NCBI RefSeq assembly: GCF_000300455.3 | Contig: NZ_CP007215.2 | Location: 1,984,001-2,048,000 of the forward strand | Source of the DNA: Kosakonia sacchari SP1 | GTDB taxonomy: Bacteria; Pseudomonadota; Gammaproteobacteria; Enterobacterales; Enterobacteriaceae | Direction: 5' to 3' | Length of the DNA: 64,000 nucleotides | Part shown: positions 38,051 to 48,774 of the stretch, piece after piece | Position numbering within the stretch: the first letter of the stretch is position 1 | How the letters are laid out: each line of letters opens with the position of its first letter | Notes under the pieces: generated by a model | Told to the model about the DNA's origin: nothing | The model's database searches: none | The model's input: the letters and a program-made list of their open reading frames with translations, nothing else | Program-made: the position numbers and the translations under genes

Positions 38051-39583
38051 TTACAGGGTGTTGGGACGTGACGGACAGCGTTCCAGTAACTCGACACTGC
38101 CATCTTCGTTTTGCTGCTCCAGCAACACATCGAAACCCCACAAACGGTGCACATGTTTCAGCACCTCGCGGCGACCCTTATCAAGCGGCGCGCGGTTGTG
38201 TGGAATATAGCGCAGCGTCAGCGAACGGTCGCCGCGCAGATCCACATTCCACACCTGGATGTTGGGCTCAAGATTACTGAGATTATATTGTGACGACAGT
38301 TTCGAGCGGATCTCCCGGTAACCCTCTTCATTATGGATAGCGGCGATCTCAAGATAATTGTTACGGTCATCATCCAGCACGGTAAAGAAGCGGAAATCAC
38401 GCATGATCTTCGGCGACATAAACTGGCTGATAAAGCTTTCATCTTTGAAATCGCGCATCGCGAAGTGCAGCGTTTCCAGCCAGTCCGAACCGGCAATGTC
38501 CGGGAACCAGTAGCGATCTTCATCCGTTGGCGACTGGCAAATACGCTTAATATCCTGGAACATCGCAAAGCCCAGCGCATACGGGTTAATGCCGCTGTAC
38601 CAGGGGCTGTTATAAGGCGGCTGGAACACCACATTGGTATGGCTGTGCAAAAATTCCAGCATAAAGCGGTCGGTCACTTTACCTTCGTCATACAGATGGT
38701 TAAGGATGGTGTAGTGCCAGAATGTCGCCCAGCCTTCGTTCATCACCTGCGTCTGTTTTTGCGGGTAGAAATACTGGCTCACTTTACGCACAATGCGCAG
38801 GATCTCGCGTTGCCACGACTCCAGTAACGGCGCGTTTTTTTCCATAAAGTAGAGCAAGTTTTCCTGCGGCTCCGCCGGGTAGCGACGCGCCTGCGCGATG
38901 GTTATTTCTTCTTCGCGTTTTGGCAGCGTGCGCCACAGCATATTCACCTGGCTTTGCAGATACTCTTCACGACTTTTCTGCCGTGCTTTCTCCTCCTGCA
39001 ACGAGATTTTCTGCGGTCGTTTATAACGATCCACGCCGTAGTTCATCAGCGCATGGCATGAGTCGAGTAACTTTTCCACTTCGTCCACACCGTAGCGCTC
39101 TTCACAATCGGTGATGTATTTACGCGCGAAAATCAGGTAGTCGACAATCGAACTGGCATCGGTCCAGCTGCGGAATAAATAGTTGTTTTTAAAGAAAGAA
39201 TTATGACCATAACAGGCGTGCGCCATCACCAGCGCCTGCATGGTAATGGTATTCTCTTCCATCAGATAAGCGATGCAGGGATTAGAGTTGATGACTATCT
39301 CGTAGGCCAGCCCCTGTTGCCCATGCTTATAAAGCCGCTCGGTTTCGATAAATTTCTTCCCGAACGACCAGTGAGGGTAATTGATCGGCATACCGACGCT
39401 GGAGTAAGCGTCCATCATCTGTTCTGAGGTGATCACTTCGATTTGGTGCGGATAGGTATCCAGCCGATAAAGTTTCGCCACCCGGTCAATCTCCGCCAGG
39501 TAATCATCCAGCAGTTCGAAAGTCCAGTCGGGTCCATCGCTCAGACGAATAGAATCCTTATTCATTGAGTCAATCGTAGCCAT
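38051..39583 (-). CDS. ycgB: SpoVR-family protein YcgB
   Basis: 510 residues. The SpoVR family block is seen throughout, with conserved MNEGWATFWHYTILNHLYDEG (MNEGWATFWHY), HTNVVFQPPYNSPWYSGINPYALG (PPYNSPWYSG) and WFPDIAGSDWLETL. YcgB belongs to the sigma-S stress regulon in E. coli and is usually linked to yeaG/yeaH; its biochemical role is unknown. In Bacillus the relative SpoVR affects spore cortex. Confidence 0.95.
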   Translation of the reverse strand: MATIDSMNKDSIRLSDGPDWTFELLDDYLAEIDRVAKLYRLDTYPHQIEVITSEQMMDAYSSVGMPINYPHWSFGKKFIETERLYKHGQQGLAYEIVINSNPCIAYLMEENTITMQALVMAHACYGHNSFFKNNYLFRSWTDASSIVDYLIFARKYITDCEERYGVDEVEKLLDSCHALMNYGVDRYKRPQKISLQEEKARQKSREEYLQSQVNMLWRTLPKREEEITIAQARRYPAEPQENLLYFMEKNAPLLESWQREILRIVRKVSQYFYPQKQTQVMNEGWATFWHYTILNHLYDEGKVTDRFMLEFLHSHTNVVFQPPYNSPWYSGINPYALGFAMFQDIKRICQSPTDEDRYWFPDIAGSDWLETLHFAMRDFKDESFISQFMSPKIMRDFRFFTVLDDDRNNYLEIAAIHNEEGYREIRSKLSSQYNLSNLEPNIQVWNVDLRGDRSLTLRYIPHNRAPLDKGRREVLKHVHRLWGFDVLLEQQNEDGSVELLERCPSRPNTL

Positions 39584-39902
39584 TAGCGCGCCCTCGTTGT
39601 TAACGACACTCTCTGTATGGAGCGTCTCATTTCAAGCATAGAACACGCAATTAAATCTGTACTTAAGCCATAAATTTTTCTTCGCGATTTTTCATCATAT
39701 CAACGGCGTAAATAACAATTGTTTCGAAATATTATGCTGCGGCGAAAAGTCGCGCAGCAGGAGATGCTAAATAACAGAAACCCTTGTCATACGGCGAAGC
39801 TGTGAGGAAGCTCACCATAAAAAAGCCATATGTTGAATAATATTTTCATCTGGGTTATCAATTTGTAATCAGATGATCGTGCTTTACTCACAGGAGAGGG
39901 AT
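39584..39902. other. 319-base divergent region between ycgB and dadA
   Basis: No gene seen. Holds the CRP site for dadAX (listed) and AT-rich sequence to its right. Lrp, which controls dadAX in E. coli, probably binds here, but its sites are too loose to call by eye. Confidence 0.6.
39801..39816 (+). promoter_or_regulatory. CRP-cAMP site upstream of dadAX
   Basis: TGTGA, 6 bases, TCACC: nine of ten key bases of the CRP consensus, about 90 bases before dadA. dadAX is under CRP and Lrp control in E. coli. Confidence 0.7.
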
Positions 39903-41201
39903 ATGCGAGTTGTTGTATTAGGAAGTGGCGTGGTGGGTGTCACCAGTGCCTGGTACTTACGCCAGGCCGGGCATGACGTCACGGTGATTGATCGCCAGCC
40001 AGGCCCTGCGCAGGAAACCAGTGCCGGTAACGCCGGGCAGATCTCACCAGGTTACGCCGCGCCCTGGGCGGCTCCTGGTGTGCCGTTAAAAGCCATTAAA
40101 TGGATGTTCCAGCGCCACGCGCCGCTTGCAATCAGCCTGGATGGCACCTCATCACAACTTAAATGGATGTGGCAGATGCTGCGCAACTGCGACACGCGCC
40201 ACTATATGGAAAATAAAGGCCGCATGGTGCGTCTGGCGGAATACAGCCGTGATTGCCTGAAACTGCTGCGCGAAACTACCGGCATTCAGTATGAAGGGCG
40301 ACAAGGCGGCACATTGCAGCTCTTTCGCACTGCGGAGCAGTATGAAAACGCCACGCGCGATATTGCCGTATTACAGGATGCCGGCGTGCCTTATCAGCTG
40401 CTGGAGTCTGCGCGGCTGGCGGAAGTCGAACCCGCGCTGGCTGAAGTCGCACACAAACTGACCGGCGGTTTGCGTCTGCCAAATGATGAAACCGGCGACT
40501 GCCAGCTGTTCACCCAGCAACTGGCGCAGATGGCGGCGCAGGCGGGCGTGGAGTTTCGTTTTAACACGCCGGTGGATCGCCTGCTGTACGAAGGCGAAAA
40601 CATCTACGGTGTGAAGTGCGGTGAAGAGGTGGTCAAAGCCGACGCGTATGTGATGGCGTTTGGCTCCTGGTCTACCGGCTTACTGAAAAATATCGTCGAC
40701 ATCCCGGTGTATCCGCTGAAAGGTTATTCATTAACGATCCCGATTGCCGAAGAAGACGGCGCGCCGGTTTCAACGATCCTTGATGAAACCTACAAAATTG
40801 CCATTACCCGCTTTGATCAGCGTATCCGCGTCGGCGGCATGGCGGAAATCGTCGGTTTTAATACTGAACTGCTGAAACCACGCCGCGAAACGCTGGAGAT
40901 GGTGGTACGCGATCTCTTCCCGCGTGGCGGATTTGTCGAGCAAGCAACCTTCTGGACTGGTCTGCGCCCCATGACGCCAGACGGCACGCCAGTTGTCGGA
41001 CGCACACCGTATAAAAACCTGTGGCTGAATACCGGGCACGGCACCCTTGGCTGGACGATGGCTTGCGGTTCCGGTCAGTTGTTAAGCGACCTGATGTCCG
41101 GCAGCACCCCGGCGATTGCTGCCGATGATTTGAGCGTGGCGCGCTATATGCCTGGCTTTACCCCCATGCGTGCGCAGCATTTACACGGTGCTCATAACTG
41201 A
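39903..41201 (+). CDS. dadA: D-amino acid dehydrogenase DadA
   Basis: 432 residues from the ATG at 39903, preceded by AGGAGAGGGAT; the frame also opens at 39873 but without a ribosome site. The FAD-binding motif [17 protein letters not shown] is at the N-terminus. It oxidises D-alanine to pyruvate and ammonia at the inner face of the membrane. It lies 18 bases before dadX, so the operon converts L-alanine to D-alanine to pyruvate. Confidence 0.98.
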   Translation: MRVVVLGSGVVGVTSAWYLRQAGHDVTVIDRQPGPAQETSAGNAGQISPGYAAPWAAPGVPLKAIKWMFQRHAPLAISLDGTSSQLKWMWQMLRNCDTRHYMENKGRMVRLAEYSRDCLKLLRETTGIQYEGRQGGTLQLFRTAEQYENATRDIAVLQDAGVPYQLLESARLAEVEPALAEVAHKLTGGLRLPNDETGDCQLFTQQLAQMAAQAGVEFRFNTPVDRLLYEGENIYGVKCGEEVVKADAYVMAFGSWSTGLLKNIVDIPVYPLKGYSLTIPIAEEDGAPVSTILDETYKIAITRFDQRIRVGGMAEIVGFNTELLKPRRETLEMVVRDLFPRGGFVEQATFWTGLRPMTPDGTPVVGRTPYKNLWLNTGHGTLGWTMACGSGQLLSDLMSGSTPAIAADDLSVARYMPGFTPMRAQHLHGAHN

Positions 41202-41219
41202 TTCGAAGAAGGAATAGGA

Positions 41220-42290
41220 ATGTCTCGTCCGGTTCTCGCCACGCTTGATTTAACGGCGCTGAGCAATAATTTACAGGTTGTGCGCCGCGCGGCACCTGCC
41301 GCAAAAGTCTGGTCAGTTGTGAAGGCGAACGCCTATGGTCACGGACTGGATCGTATCTGGCGCGCGCTCAATAGCACGGATGGCTTCGCGATGCTCAATC
41401 TTGAAGAGGCCATTTTGCTACGCGAACGCGGCTGGAAAGGGCCGATTCTGATGCTGGAAGGTTTTTTCCATGCCGATGAACTACCGCTGTTTGATAAATA
41501 CCGCCTGACGACCAGTCTGCACAGCAACTGGCAAATTAAGGCCTTGCAGGACGCGCGCCTGCAAGCGCCGCTCGACGTTTACCTGAAGATCAACAGTGGC
41601 ATGAACCGTCTCGGCTTTCTGCCTGAACGTGTTCATACCGTGTACCAGCAACTCATTGCCCTAACCAACGTGGCGACCGTGACGCTGATGTCCCATTTTG
41701 CTGAAGCGGAGCGGGCAGACGGTATCACCACGCCGCTGGCGCGCATTGAGCAGGCTGCGGAGGGCATTGACGCGCCACGCTCGCTGGCTAACTCTGCCGC
41801 CACGTTATGGCATCCCGAAACACATTATGACTGGGTGCGCCCCGGCGTGGTGCTGTATGGCGCTTCGCCATCGGGCGCGTGGCAGGATGTCGCCAACAGC
41901 GGGATCCGCCCGGTAATGACGCTGAGCAGCGAGATTATTGCTGTGCAGACGCTGAAAGCCGGTGAAACGGTGGGCTACGGTTGTCGTTACCGCGCGCAGG
42001 CCGAGCAGCGGATTGGTGTTGTCGCCTGCGGTTATGCCGACGGCTACCCGCGCATCGCGCCTTCCGGCACGCCAGTGCTGGTGGATGGCATTCGTACCGG
42101 CATTGTTGGCGCGATCTCAATGGATATGCTGACGGTGGATTTAACCCCGTGCCCGCAGGCCGGCATCGGTACGCCGGTTGAGCTATGGGGTAATGAGATA
42201 AAAATCGATGAAGTGGCGGCGGCGGCCGGAACGGTAGGGTATGAATTGATGTGCGCCCTGGCGCTGCGCGTGCCTGTTGTGACGGTGTAA
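41220..42290 (+). CDS. dadX: Catabolic alanine racemase DadX
   Basis: 356 residues. The PLP lysine is K35 (VVKANAYGHG), and the catalytic tyrosine lies in VGYGCRYRAQ, both intact. It interconverts L- and D-alanine to feed DadA. GAAGGAATAGGA precedes the start. Confidence 0.98.
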   Translation: MSRPVLATLDLTALSNNLQVVRRAAPAAKVWSVVKANAYGHGLDRIWRALNSTDGFAMLNLEEAILLRERGWKGPILMLEGFFHADELPLFDKYRLTTSLHSNWQIKALQDARLQAPLDVYLKINSGMNRLGFLPERVHTVYQQLIALTNVATVTLMSHFAEAERADGITTPLARIEQAAEGIDAPRSLANSAATLWHPETHYDWVRPGVVLYGASPSGAWQDVANSGIRPVMTLSSEIIAVQTLKAGETVGYGCRYRAQAEQRIGVVACGYADGYPRIAPSGTPVLVDGIRTGIVGAISMDMLTVDLTPCPQAGIGTPVELWGNEIKIDEVAAAAGTVGYELMCALALRVPVVTV

Positions 42291-42297
42291 CTTAACG

Positions 42298-42318
42298 CGA
42301 GGCGGTTATTCCGCCTCG
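42298..42318. terminator. Hairpin at the dadX-cvrA convergence
   Basis: GAGGCGG / CCGCCTC with a TTATT loop spans the cvrA stop codon. The T run is poor on the plus strand, so its strength as a terminator for dadAX is uncertain. Confidence 0.4.
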
Positions 42319-44039
42319 TCTTCTGCCACGCGAACACCGACTTTCAGTACCGCATTATCGGCTTTTTCCGCCACCGTCCAGATCATCCCGGCGAACTCGA
42401 CCTGATCGCCCACGACCGGCGCGGCACCCAGCAGTTGTTGCACAATATCGCCCAGCGTTTGCTGGCTTTCACGATACTCCAGCCCATCTTCCAGGCCGTA
42501 AATCAGCGCCACATCAGCAAATTTAGCGTCGGCTTCAAGGATAAAATCACCGAAGAATCGCTGATCCAGCGCCACCGGCGGAGACTGGCTAAACAGTTTC
42601 CCGAGCGCGGGTAGATCGCTTTCGCGGCCAATTACGCATAACACATCGCCTTCACGCAGCCGGGTGCTGCCGGTGGGGTGCAGAAGGCTATTGTCACGAA
42701 ACAGCGCGGCAATGCGCGTATCCGCAGGCATATGTAAATCACGCAGCGCAGCACCCACGCACCATTTGTCCGCACTGAGTTGATAAACAAACTGCTCAAA
42801 CGGATTGTCCGGGTGAATATCCAGACCAACGCGGGAGACCGGCCAGCCAACTGGTGGCACGACAACTTTGGCTTTTTTTGCCGCCCACGAGAGTGACGTT
42901 CCCTGAAAAAGCAGCGAGATTAACACCACGAAGAAGGCGACATTAAAGAACAGGCGTGCGTGATCAAGCCCGGCCATCATCGGGAAGGTGGCAAGAATAA
43001 TCGGCACCGCGCCGCGCAAGCCCACCCAACTGATAAAAATGCGTTCGCGCAGGTTAAAACCGCGAAACGGTAACAGGCTGGCAAACACGGACAGAGGACG
43101 AGCAACAAAAATCATCCACGCCGAGAGGATGAGTGCGGAAACCGCAATCGGCAATAAATCGGATGGCGTAACCAACAGCCCCAGCACCAGGAACATGGCG
43201 ATTTGCGCCAGCCAGGCCAGACCATCAAAGTTTTGCAGGATACCGTAACGGTTGCGGATAGGGCGATTGCCCAGCACAAAACCACACAGGTAAACCGCCA
43301 GAATGCCGCTACCGTGCAGGGCCGTGGTTAAGGCGAAAACCAGAATCCCGCCGCTCAGTGCCAGCAGCGGGTAAAGACCCGGCGGCAGAGAGATGCGGTT
43401 AATCATCTGCTGCAACAGATAGCCGCCCAAACCGCCCAGCAGAATACCGAGACCAAACTCCCGTACAATATGCACGAGGAACATGATATCGAGGTCAGCG
43501 TTGTGCTTCTGGATCATCTCAATCAGCGTGATGGTGAGGAACACCGCCATCGGATCGTTGCTGCCGGATTCGATTTCAAGCGTTGAGCCGACGCGTTCGT
43601 TCAGCCCTTTACCGCCGAGCAGCGAGAACACCGCGGCGGCATCGGTGGAGCCAACAATCGCGCCGATCAAAAAGCCTTCCATAATGTTGAGCTTGAACAG
43701 CCAGGCCGCCATCATCCCGGTTAAACTGGAAGTGACCAGCACGCCAATGGTCGCCAGGGAAAGCGCGGGGCCAAGCGCGACGCGAAACGAGCTGGCGCGC
43801 GTACGCATGCCGCCATCAAGTAAAATGATCGCCAGTGCGAGGTTACTGACCATGTAGGCAAACGGGTAGTTATCGAACGGAATACCGCCGATACCGTCAA
43901 CACCGGCCAACATACCAATTGCCAGAAAGATAACGAGAATGGGAATACCAAGGCGGGAAGAGAAAGAACTTAATAAAATACTGCAGGTTACAAGAACTGA
44001 ACCCAAAATAAACAGACTGATTATCGCCTCAGCGTCCAA
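42306..44039 (-). CDS. cvrA: K+/H+ antiporter CvrA (NhaP2)
   Basis: 577 residues. The N-terminal CPA1 exchanger domain has about 13 spans (1-390; [30 protein letters not shown] with the transport Asp pair, [16 protein letters not shown]). A TrkA-C domain (about 400-480) and a CorC/HlyC domain (about 490-570) follow. It protects cells at low osmolarity or high K+. Stop overlaps the hairpin after dadX. Confidence 0.95.
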   Translation of the reverse strand: MDAEAIISLFILGSVLVTCSILLSSFSSRLGIPILVIFLAIGMLAGVDGIGGIPFDNYPFAYMVSNLALAIILLDGGMRTRASSFRVALGPALSLATIGVLVTSSLTGMMAAWLFKLNIMEGFLIGAIVGSTDAAAVFSLLGGKGLNERVGSTLEIESGSNDPMAVFLTITLIEMIQKHNADLDIMFLVHIVREFGLGILLGGLGGYLLQQMINRISLPPGLYPLLALSGGILVFALTTALHGSGILAVYLCGFVLGNRPIRNRYGILQNFDGLAWLAQIAMFLVLGLLVTPSDLLPIAVSALILSAWMIFVARPLSVFASLLPFRGFNLRERIFISWVGLRGAVPIILATFPMMAGLDHARLFFNVAFFVVLISLLFQGTSLSWAAKKAKVVVPPVGWPVSRVGLDIHPDNPFEQFVYQLSADKWCVGAALRDLHMPADTRIAALFRDNSLLHPTGSTRLREGDVLCVIGRESDLPALGKLFSQSPPVALDQRFFGDFILEADAKFADVALIYGLEDGLEYRESQQTLGDIVQQLLGAAPVVGDQVEFAGMIWTVAEKADNAVLKVGVRVAEDEAE

Positions 44040-44162
44040 TGGTGTGCTTCTCCTTATTCCTCACCGTGGGGGATCCCGGGCGGCGTTAACCGGCCGAGTT
44101 TATTAGTGCGCCATATAATAACGGCAGAAACAACGTTTTAATAAGCGCATAAAGGGCTTTTT

Positions 44163-45074
44163 TTACATCAAGATCGTGGGATGACCCGTTAAGGTCAGTT
44201 GCGTCTTTTCAGCATGTTGCAACCGGGCATGTGCGCCGAGCGGCAGTGTGACGGTCTGCGGTTCATGACCAAACGCCAGCCCGCTGACCACCGGGATCGT
44301 CAATTGCGCGCGCAGATAGTCGATCATCTTATTAAGATTGTAGCCCGCATCGTAGTCGTTGGGTTGCGCCAGCGAGAAACTGCCGAGGATCAGCGCCCGC
44401 TGCTGTGCCAGAATGCCGGCGTGCAACAACTGCAACAGCATGCGTTCCACGCGGTAGGGATGCTCATTAATGTCCTCAACCACCAGCATGCCGCCGGGCA
44501 TTGAAGGCAGCCACGGCGTACCAATCAACGAGGTTAACATCGCCAGATTTCCCCCCCACAGGGTGCCTGCCACGTCGCACTGCGGTCCTTCACCATCCCA
44601 CTCAATGGTAAAGGTTTCATTGCTGATAGCGCGCCAGAAGTGCTCTGCGGTAAAGGTATCCAGCGTTTCTGCACCGAAATTTCCCGCCAGCATTGGCCCG
44701 CTAAAGGTGATGACCTTCCCGTGTGCCAGCAACCCAAGTTGAATGGCGGTGAAATCGCTATGGCCGCAAATCAGCAGCGGTTGATGCTGCTGACGCGCCA
44801 CCAGCGCCTGCCAGTCGATATCAGCGAGTAGGCGGCTGGCACCGTATCCGCCGCGTACCGGCATCACGATAATATTTTCGCCCGGCAATTGCGCCAGCGC
44901 GTTGATATCCGCGAGGCGCTCTTCGTCACGCCCGGCGAAACGCTCATCACGACGGGTAATGACGTGTTGGTTGTTAACCTGATGTCCCTGCGAAGTAAGA
45001 CGTTCGACGCCAAGCGCCGCTGCGTGCTGGTTAATGCAATAGCCGGAAGGGGCAATCAGGTGGAAGGTGGACAT
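44163..45074 (-). CDS. ldcA: Murein tetrapeptide L,D-carboxypeptidase LdcA
   Basis: 303 residues, S66 peptidase family. The nucleophile Ser lies in ICGHSDFTAIQ, with the Glu and His of the triad expected in VVEDINEHPYR and LAFGHEPQT. It cuts D-Ala from tetrapeptides in the cytoplasm so that tripeptides can be recycled. Divergent from emtA, another wall recycling gene, 100 bases away. Confidence 0.97.
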   Translation of the reverse strand: MSTFHLIAPSGYCINQHAAALGVERLTSQGHQVNNQHVITRRDERFAGRDEERLADINALAQLPGENIIVMPVRGGYGASRLLADIDWQALVARQQHQPLLICGHSDFTAIQLGLLAHGKVITFSGPMLAGNFGAETLDTFTAEHFWRAISNETFTIEWDGEGPQCDVAGTLWGGNLAMLTSLIGTPWLPSMPGGMLVVEDINEHPYRVERMLLQLLHAGILAQQRALILGSFSLAQPNDYDAGYNLNKMIDYLRAQLTIPVVSGLAFGHEPQTVTLPLGAHARLQHAEKTQLTLTGHPTILM

Positions 45075-45174
45075 GGCAATTCCTTGCTGACATCTATGGG
45101 GAAACAGTTATCATGCCGCTAACCTGTGTCGTTGTCATCCGTCGCCGATGACACTTATAGAAGGATTAGCTTGC

Positions 45175-45786
45175 GTGAAATTGAGATGGTTTGCTTTTTT
45201 AGTGGTACTGCTCGCCGGATGTAGTTCAAAACAGGATTATCGTAACCCGGACTGGAACCCGGAAGTTCCGGTAAAACGCGCAATGCAGTGGATGCCCATC
45301 ACCGAAAAAGCCGGTGCGGCCTGGGGCGTCAGCCCGCAATTGATCACCGCGATGATTGCCGTGGAATCCGGCGGTAACCCGAATCTGGTCAGCAAATCAA
45401 ACGCTGTTGGTCTGATGCAGCTTAAAGCCTCCACCGCCGGGCGCGAAGTTTACCGTCATATGGGCTGGAGTGGGCAACCGTCCACCAGCGAACTCAAAAA
45501 CCCGGAACGCAACATCTCCATGGGGGCGGCTTATTTGAGTATTCTTGAGCACGGGGCGCTGGCAGGCATTCGCGATCCGAAAGTGATGCAATACGCTCTG
45601 GTGGTCTCGTATGTGAATGGCGCAGGCGCGCTGCTGCGGACTTTCTCGTCCGACAGAAGCGAAGCCATAGAAGAGATAAATGATTTAAGCGCAGACGCGT
45701 TTATGAAGCATGTGGCGGAAAACCACCCCGCGCCGCAGGCGCCGCGCTATATCTGGAAAGTGCAAAAAGCGATGGATGCGATGTAA
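45175..45786 (+). CDS. emtA: Membrane-bound endolytic murein transglycosylase EmtA (MltE)
   Basis: 203 residues from a GTG at 45175, preceded by AAGGATTAGCTTGC, as in E. coli. The lipobox LLAGC gives lipid-bearing C16. The SLT fold has catalytic E64 in AVESGGNPN, plus [11 protein letters not shown] and [13 protein letters not shown]. It cuts glycan strands internally at the outer membrane. Its stop touches the ycgR stop with no base between. Confidence 0.96.
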   Translation: MKLRWFAFLVVLLAGCSSKQDYRNPDWNPEVPVKRAMQWMPITEKAGAAWGVSPQLITAMIAVESGGNPNLVSKSNAVGLMQLKASTAGREVYRHMGWSGQPSTSELKNPERNISMGAAYLSILEHGALAGIRDPKVMQYALVVSYVNGAGALLRTFSSDRSEAIEEINDLSADAFMKHVAENHPAPQAPRYIWKVQKAMDAM

Positions 45787-46545
45787 TTAGCGCACCCGGT
45801 TGGCGCGTTCGCGCGCCTCGCGCTCCAGGGCAAAAATAATGCGCTGGAGCTCGCGCTCCACGCCCGGGCTGACATTCAAAAAGCGAAAACTCAGGCGCGG
45901 CGTAACAATGGTTTCATTCTTACCATCAACGACTTTACGCTCGCCAATCGCAATCAACTGCGCGTCAAAATAGAACTGCCCCCACGACGCCATATCCAGT
46001 TCCACTTTGGAAAAGCGCATACCCGGTTGCAACGCGGTGGGCGCTTCGCCATCCAGCAGTGCGCCCATGCCGCCTAATGACAGGTCGAACAGACGAAAGC
46101 GGATCTCGCTTTTATCCGGCATCAATGCCTTACAAAAATAGGCCGGATGGAGCGGGGCGCTGATGCGGAAATATTCACGGCGCTGAATAAACCACAGCGT
46201 TTCCGGAAGCGGAGTAATAAAAGCAGGTAACGCCTGAAAATCGCCGGCAGAAAGCTTTGTCAGCGTGAATTCGACTTTGGCGCCATGTGTTTCAGCAGTC
46301 ACGGTCACCTTTCCGGCTCGCTGTACTGCGTTGTTCTCGTACTCCTGACTACCAAAATCCATGATCAGCTCTTCTGGATTCACTTCCAGTATCTTGCTGA
46401 TGAACTGACCGCTGCCCCAGGTGATGCAAACGGGCACCTGGTTTTTTTGCAGGTCGCGTAACACGCCCAGCACGGCCAGAGGATTTTGTTTCAAGAACTG
46501 CTCACTGTAATTGCTCACGCCGAATGGCTCCTTGATGGCTGACAC
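45787..46545 (-). CDS. ycgR: Cyclic-di-GMP-binding flagellar brake YcgR
   Basis: 252 residues, a few more than the 244 of E. coli, the extra ones at the N-terminus (MSAIKEPFGVSNYSEQF). The N-terminal YcgR domain is followed by a PilZ domain with RxxxR (REYFR) and DxSxxG (DLSLGG), the c-di-GMP contacts. The bound form slows the flagellar motor. In E. coli it is a class III flagellar gene; no FliA promoter was identified. Confidence 0.94.
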   Translation of the reverse strand: MSAIKEPFGVSNYSEQFLKQNPLAVLGVLRDLQKNQVPVCITWGSGQFISKILEVNPEELIMDFGSQEYENNAVQRAGKVTVTAETHGAKVEFTLTKLSAGDFQALPAFITPLPETLWFIQRREYFRISAPLHPAYFCKALMPDKSEIRFRLFDLSLGGMGALLDGEAPTALQPGMRFSKVELDMASWGQFYFDAQLIAIGERKVVDGKNETIVTPRLSFRFLNVSPGVERELQRIIFALEREARERANRVR

Positions 46546-46728
46546 ACCTTCGTTGCGTTATCGGCATTTTCAGCAAGAACTTAATACAAATAACTTAATT
46601 ATTTTCGTAATCCGTTTGAATTAAGTCTGTGAGATGAAAATGTTTTATGACCGACAACTATACTGTAGCTAACGCGTCGCCGAAGTGGTATGTGCGCGTC
46701 AACAAGACTAACAGAAGGAGAGAGAAAC

Positions 46729-46983
46729 ATGGGCATTCTCGCGTGGATCGTTTTTGGCCTGATTGCTGGCGTTATTGCTAAGTTGATTATGCCGGGACGG
46801 GATGGAGGCGGTTTCATTCTGACTTGTATACTTGGGATCGTCGGGGCCGTTGTCGGCGGCTGGCTCGCGACACAATTTGGTTATGGCGGAGATATTACTG
46901 GCTTCAACTGGCACAGTTTCCTCATCGCGGTGCTGGGTGCGATTGTCGTGCTGGCCGTATTCCGGTTGTTCAGACGAGGTTAA
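46729..46983 (+). CDS. ymgE: GlsB/YeaQ/YmgE-family small membrane protein YmgE
   Basis: 84 residues from the ATG at 46729 with AGAAGGAGAGAG upstream. Three hydrophobic segments and the conserved PGRDGGGFI and LGIVGAVVGGWLA blocks. Family members are stress-induced and sometimes called transglycosylase-associated, but their function is not established. Confidence 0.93.
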   Translation: MGILAWIVFGLIAGVIAKLIMPGRDGGGFILTCILGIVGAVVGGWLATQFGYGGDITGFNWHSFLIAVLGAIVVLAVFRLFRRG

Positions 46984-47005
46984 CCGCCAGTTCATCCGTT
47001 TTGAG

Positions 47006-47041
47006 ACAAAAAAGCCGCAACAATCATGTTGCGGCTTTTTA
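47006..47041. terminator. Bidirectional terminator between ymgE and treA
   Basis: AAAAAGCCGCAACA / TGTTGCGGCTTTTT with an ATCA loop. T runs on both strands let it end ymgE and treA. Confidence 0.92.
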
Positions 47042-47052
47042 CTGCGCGGTTG

Positions 47053-48774
47053 TTATTGTGCGACGGCTTGCTGCTGTTTTGAGGGTTGACTCGTCGGTTC
47101 AACCTTCGCGGCAGGCTGCTGTGCCGGCTGCGTTTGCGGTACGCTGTCGCACGGTTTCTCTTTCGGGCAGATCTGGTCGAGCATTTTCAGCGTCACACCG
47201 TTGGTCCAGCCGAAACCATCCTGCAGCGGATATTCACCACCGCCACCACCGGTGCCGGTGGTGCTGACATCATATTTCTCGACCAGCTTTTTCTCACGAT
47301 CATAGGTGTGCTGCACATTGGTCAGAAAACGCCAGCTCACTTCCATCGCCAGTTTCTGCTGATCGTAATTTTGCAGGCCCGCTGTTGCCACCCATTGCAG
47401 CGGTGCCCAGCCGTTCGGCGCATCCCATTGCTGGCCGCTGTTGACTGTGGTGGTCGCGATCCCCCCCGGTTTCAGCAACCGTTCTTTTGCCGCGCTGGCC
47501 ACTTTATCAGCGCGATCTTTGGCGGCGGCATTGACAAACAACGGGTAAAGCGCCGCGGCTGTAAGCTGATTACGCACCTTCTTCGTCTTCAGATCGTAAT
47601 CCGCGTACCAGCCCTCTTTTTCATTCCACAGATTGGCTTCAATACCTTTCTGACGTGCGTTTGCCAGCGCATCGTACTGGCTCGCTTTTGCGCTATCTCC
47701 GGCTGCCTGATAACCGCGGGCGAGCATTTTTTCCATCTTGAACATCAGCGCGTTCAGATCGACCGGCACAATGCTGGTGGTCCGAATGGTGCCAAGCTGA
47801 TTAGGATCGTCCATCCAGCGGGAGCTAAAATCCCAGCCCGACGCGGCGGCAGAACGCAAATCACGGTAAATCTCGGTTGCCGGGCGATTAGGGTTGTTTT
47901 TGGCCGTTGTCACATCATCCAGCCACGACTCCGGGCGCGGCGTATCGCGATCGTCCCAGTAGCGGTTCAGAACGCTGCCATCGCTGAGCTTAACCACACG
48001 CTTATTGGCCTGGCCTGGTTGCAGTGTATCCGCACCTTCCATCCAGTATTGGTACTCTTTTTCCATTTGCGGCAGCCAGGTTTTCAGCGCTTCGTCACCG
48101 TCGTGCGTCGCCAGCAATTCCACCATCAACGAGAAGAATGGCGGTTGTGAGCGGCTCAGGTAATAGCTGCGGTTACCGTTAGGAATATGGCCCCAGGTAT
48201 CGATTTCATGGGCAAAGTTGGTGACCATGTCTTCAATCTTGTCCCAGTGACCGCTCTCGGCAAGGCCGAGCATCGTGAAATAGCTATCCCAGTAATAGAC
48301 TTCGCGAAAACGACCACCCGGCACCACATAGGGTTTTGGCAGCGGCAGCAGCGAATCCCATTTCCCGGCGCTGTCGGTGGTGCGTGTTAACACCGGCCAC
48401 AGCCCATCGATATGTTCACGCAGGTTTTGCCCTTCAGGCGGAACATACTTTTCACCCTCTTTGGGCAGCGTAAAGTTCACATCCACAAAGTGGCGTAAAT
48501 CGAAACTGGTTTGCATGCGTTGCATGCGGTAATCCGCGAGGATCATCAGCGGGTCGCCTTTCGGCACAGCATCGGCAAAGGTTTTTTGATCGGGAAACAG
48601 CTTAGCGGTTTGCACATCGCTAAAGAGCGGACCAAGCAGGATATCTGGTGGCTGCGGCGTATTTTGCGCCTCGGCGGCGAAAGCGTGAGGCGCAGAGGCA
48701 AGTAACGCGCCGCCTAGTGCGATTTGCATGACCAGCAGCAGCGCGCGCGGCCGGTGTAGAACAGGTCTTGTCAT
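47053..48774 (-). CDS. treA: Periplasmic trehalase TreA
   Basis: 573 residues, GH37. Signal peptide 1-33 (cleavage near SAPHAFA). Signature blocks [15 protein letters not shown] and [13 protein letters not shown] are present, with the catalytic Asp and Glu expected in [10 protein letters not shown] and [14 protein letters not shown]. The C-terminal tail is rich in Pro and Gln. It splits trehalose to two glucoses at high osmolarity. A 354-codon antisense frame is not a gene. treA is the last gene shared with the E. coli order before the secretion cluster. Confidence 0.97.
   Translation of the reverse strand: MTRPVLHRPRALLLVMQIALGGALLASAPHAFAAEAQNTPQPPDILLGPLFSDVQTAKLFPDQKTFADAVPKGDPLMILADYRMQRMQTSFDLRHFVDVNFTLPKEGEKYVPPEGQNLREHIDGLWPVLTRTTDSAGKWDSLLPLPKPYVVPGGRFREVYYWDSYFTMLGLAESGHWDKIEDMVTNFAHEIDTWGHIPNGNRSYYLSRSQPPFFSLMVELLATHDGDEALKTWLPQMEKEYQYWMEGADTLQPGQANKRVVKLSDGSVLNRYWDDRDTPRPESWLDDVTTAKNNPNRPATEIYRDLRSAAASGWDFSSRWMDDPNQLGTIRTTSIVPVDLNALMFKMEKMLARGYQAAGDSAKASQYDALANARQKGIEANLWNEKEGWYADYDLKTKKVRNQLTAAALYPLFVNAAAKDRADKVASAAKERLLKPGGIATTTVNSGQQWDAPNGWAPLQWVATAGLQNYDQQKLAMEVSWRFLTNVQHTYDREKKLVEKYDVSTTGTGGGGGEYPLQDGFGWTNGVTLKMLDQICPKEKPCDSVPQTQPAQQPAAKVEPTSQPSKQQQAVAQ

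Noticed and set aside
47086-48150. 354-codon open frame antisense to treA
   Set aside because: Fully covered by the intact trehalase gene, with no recognisable domain.
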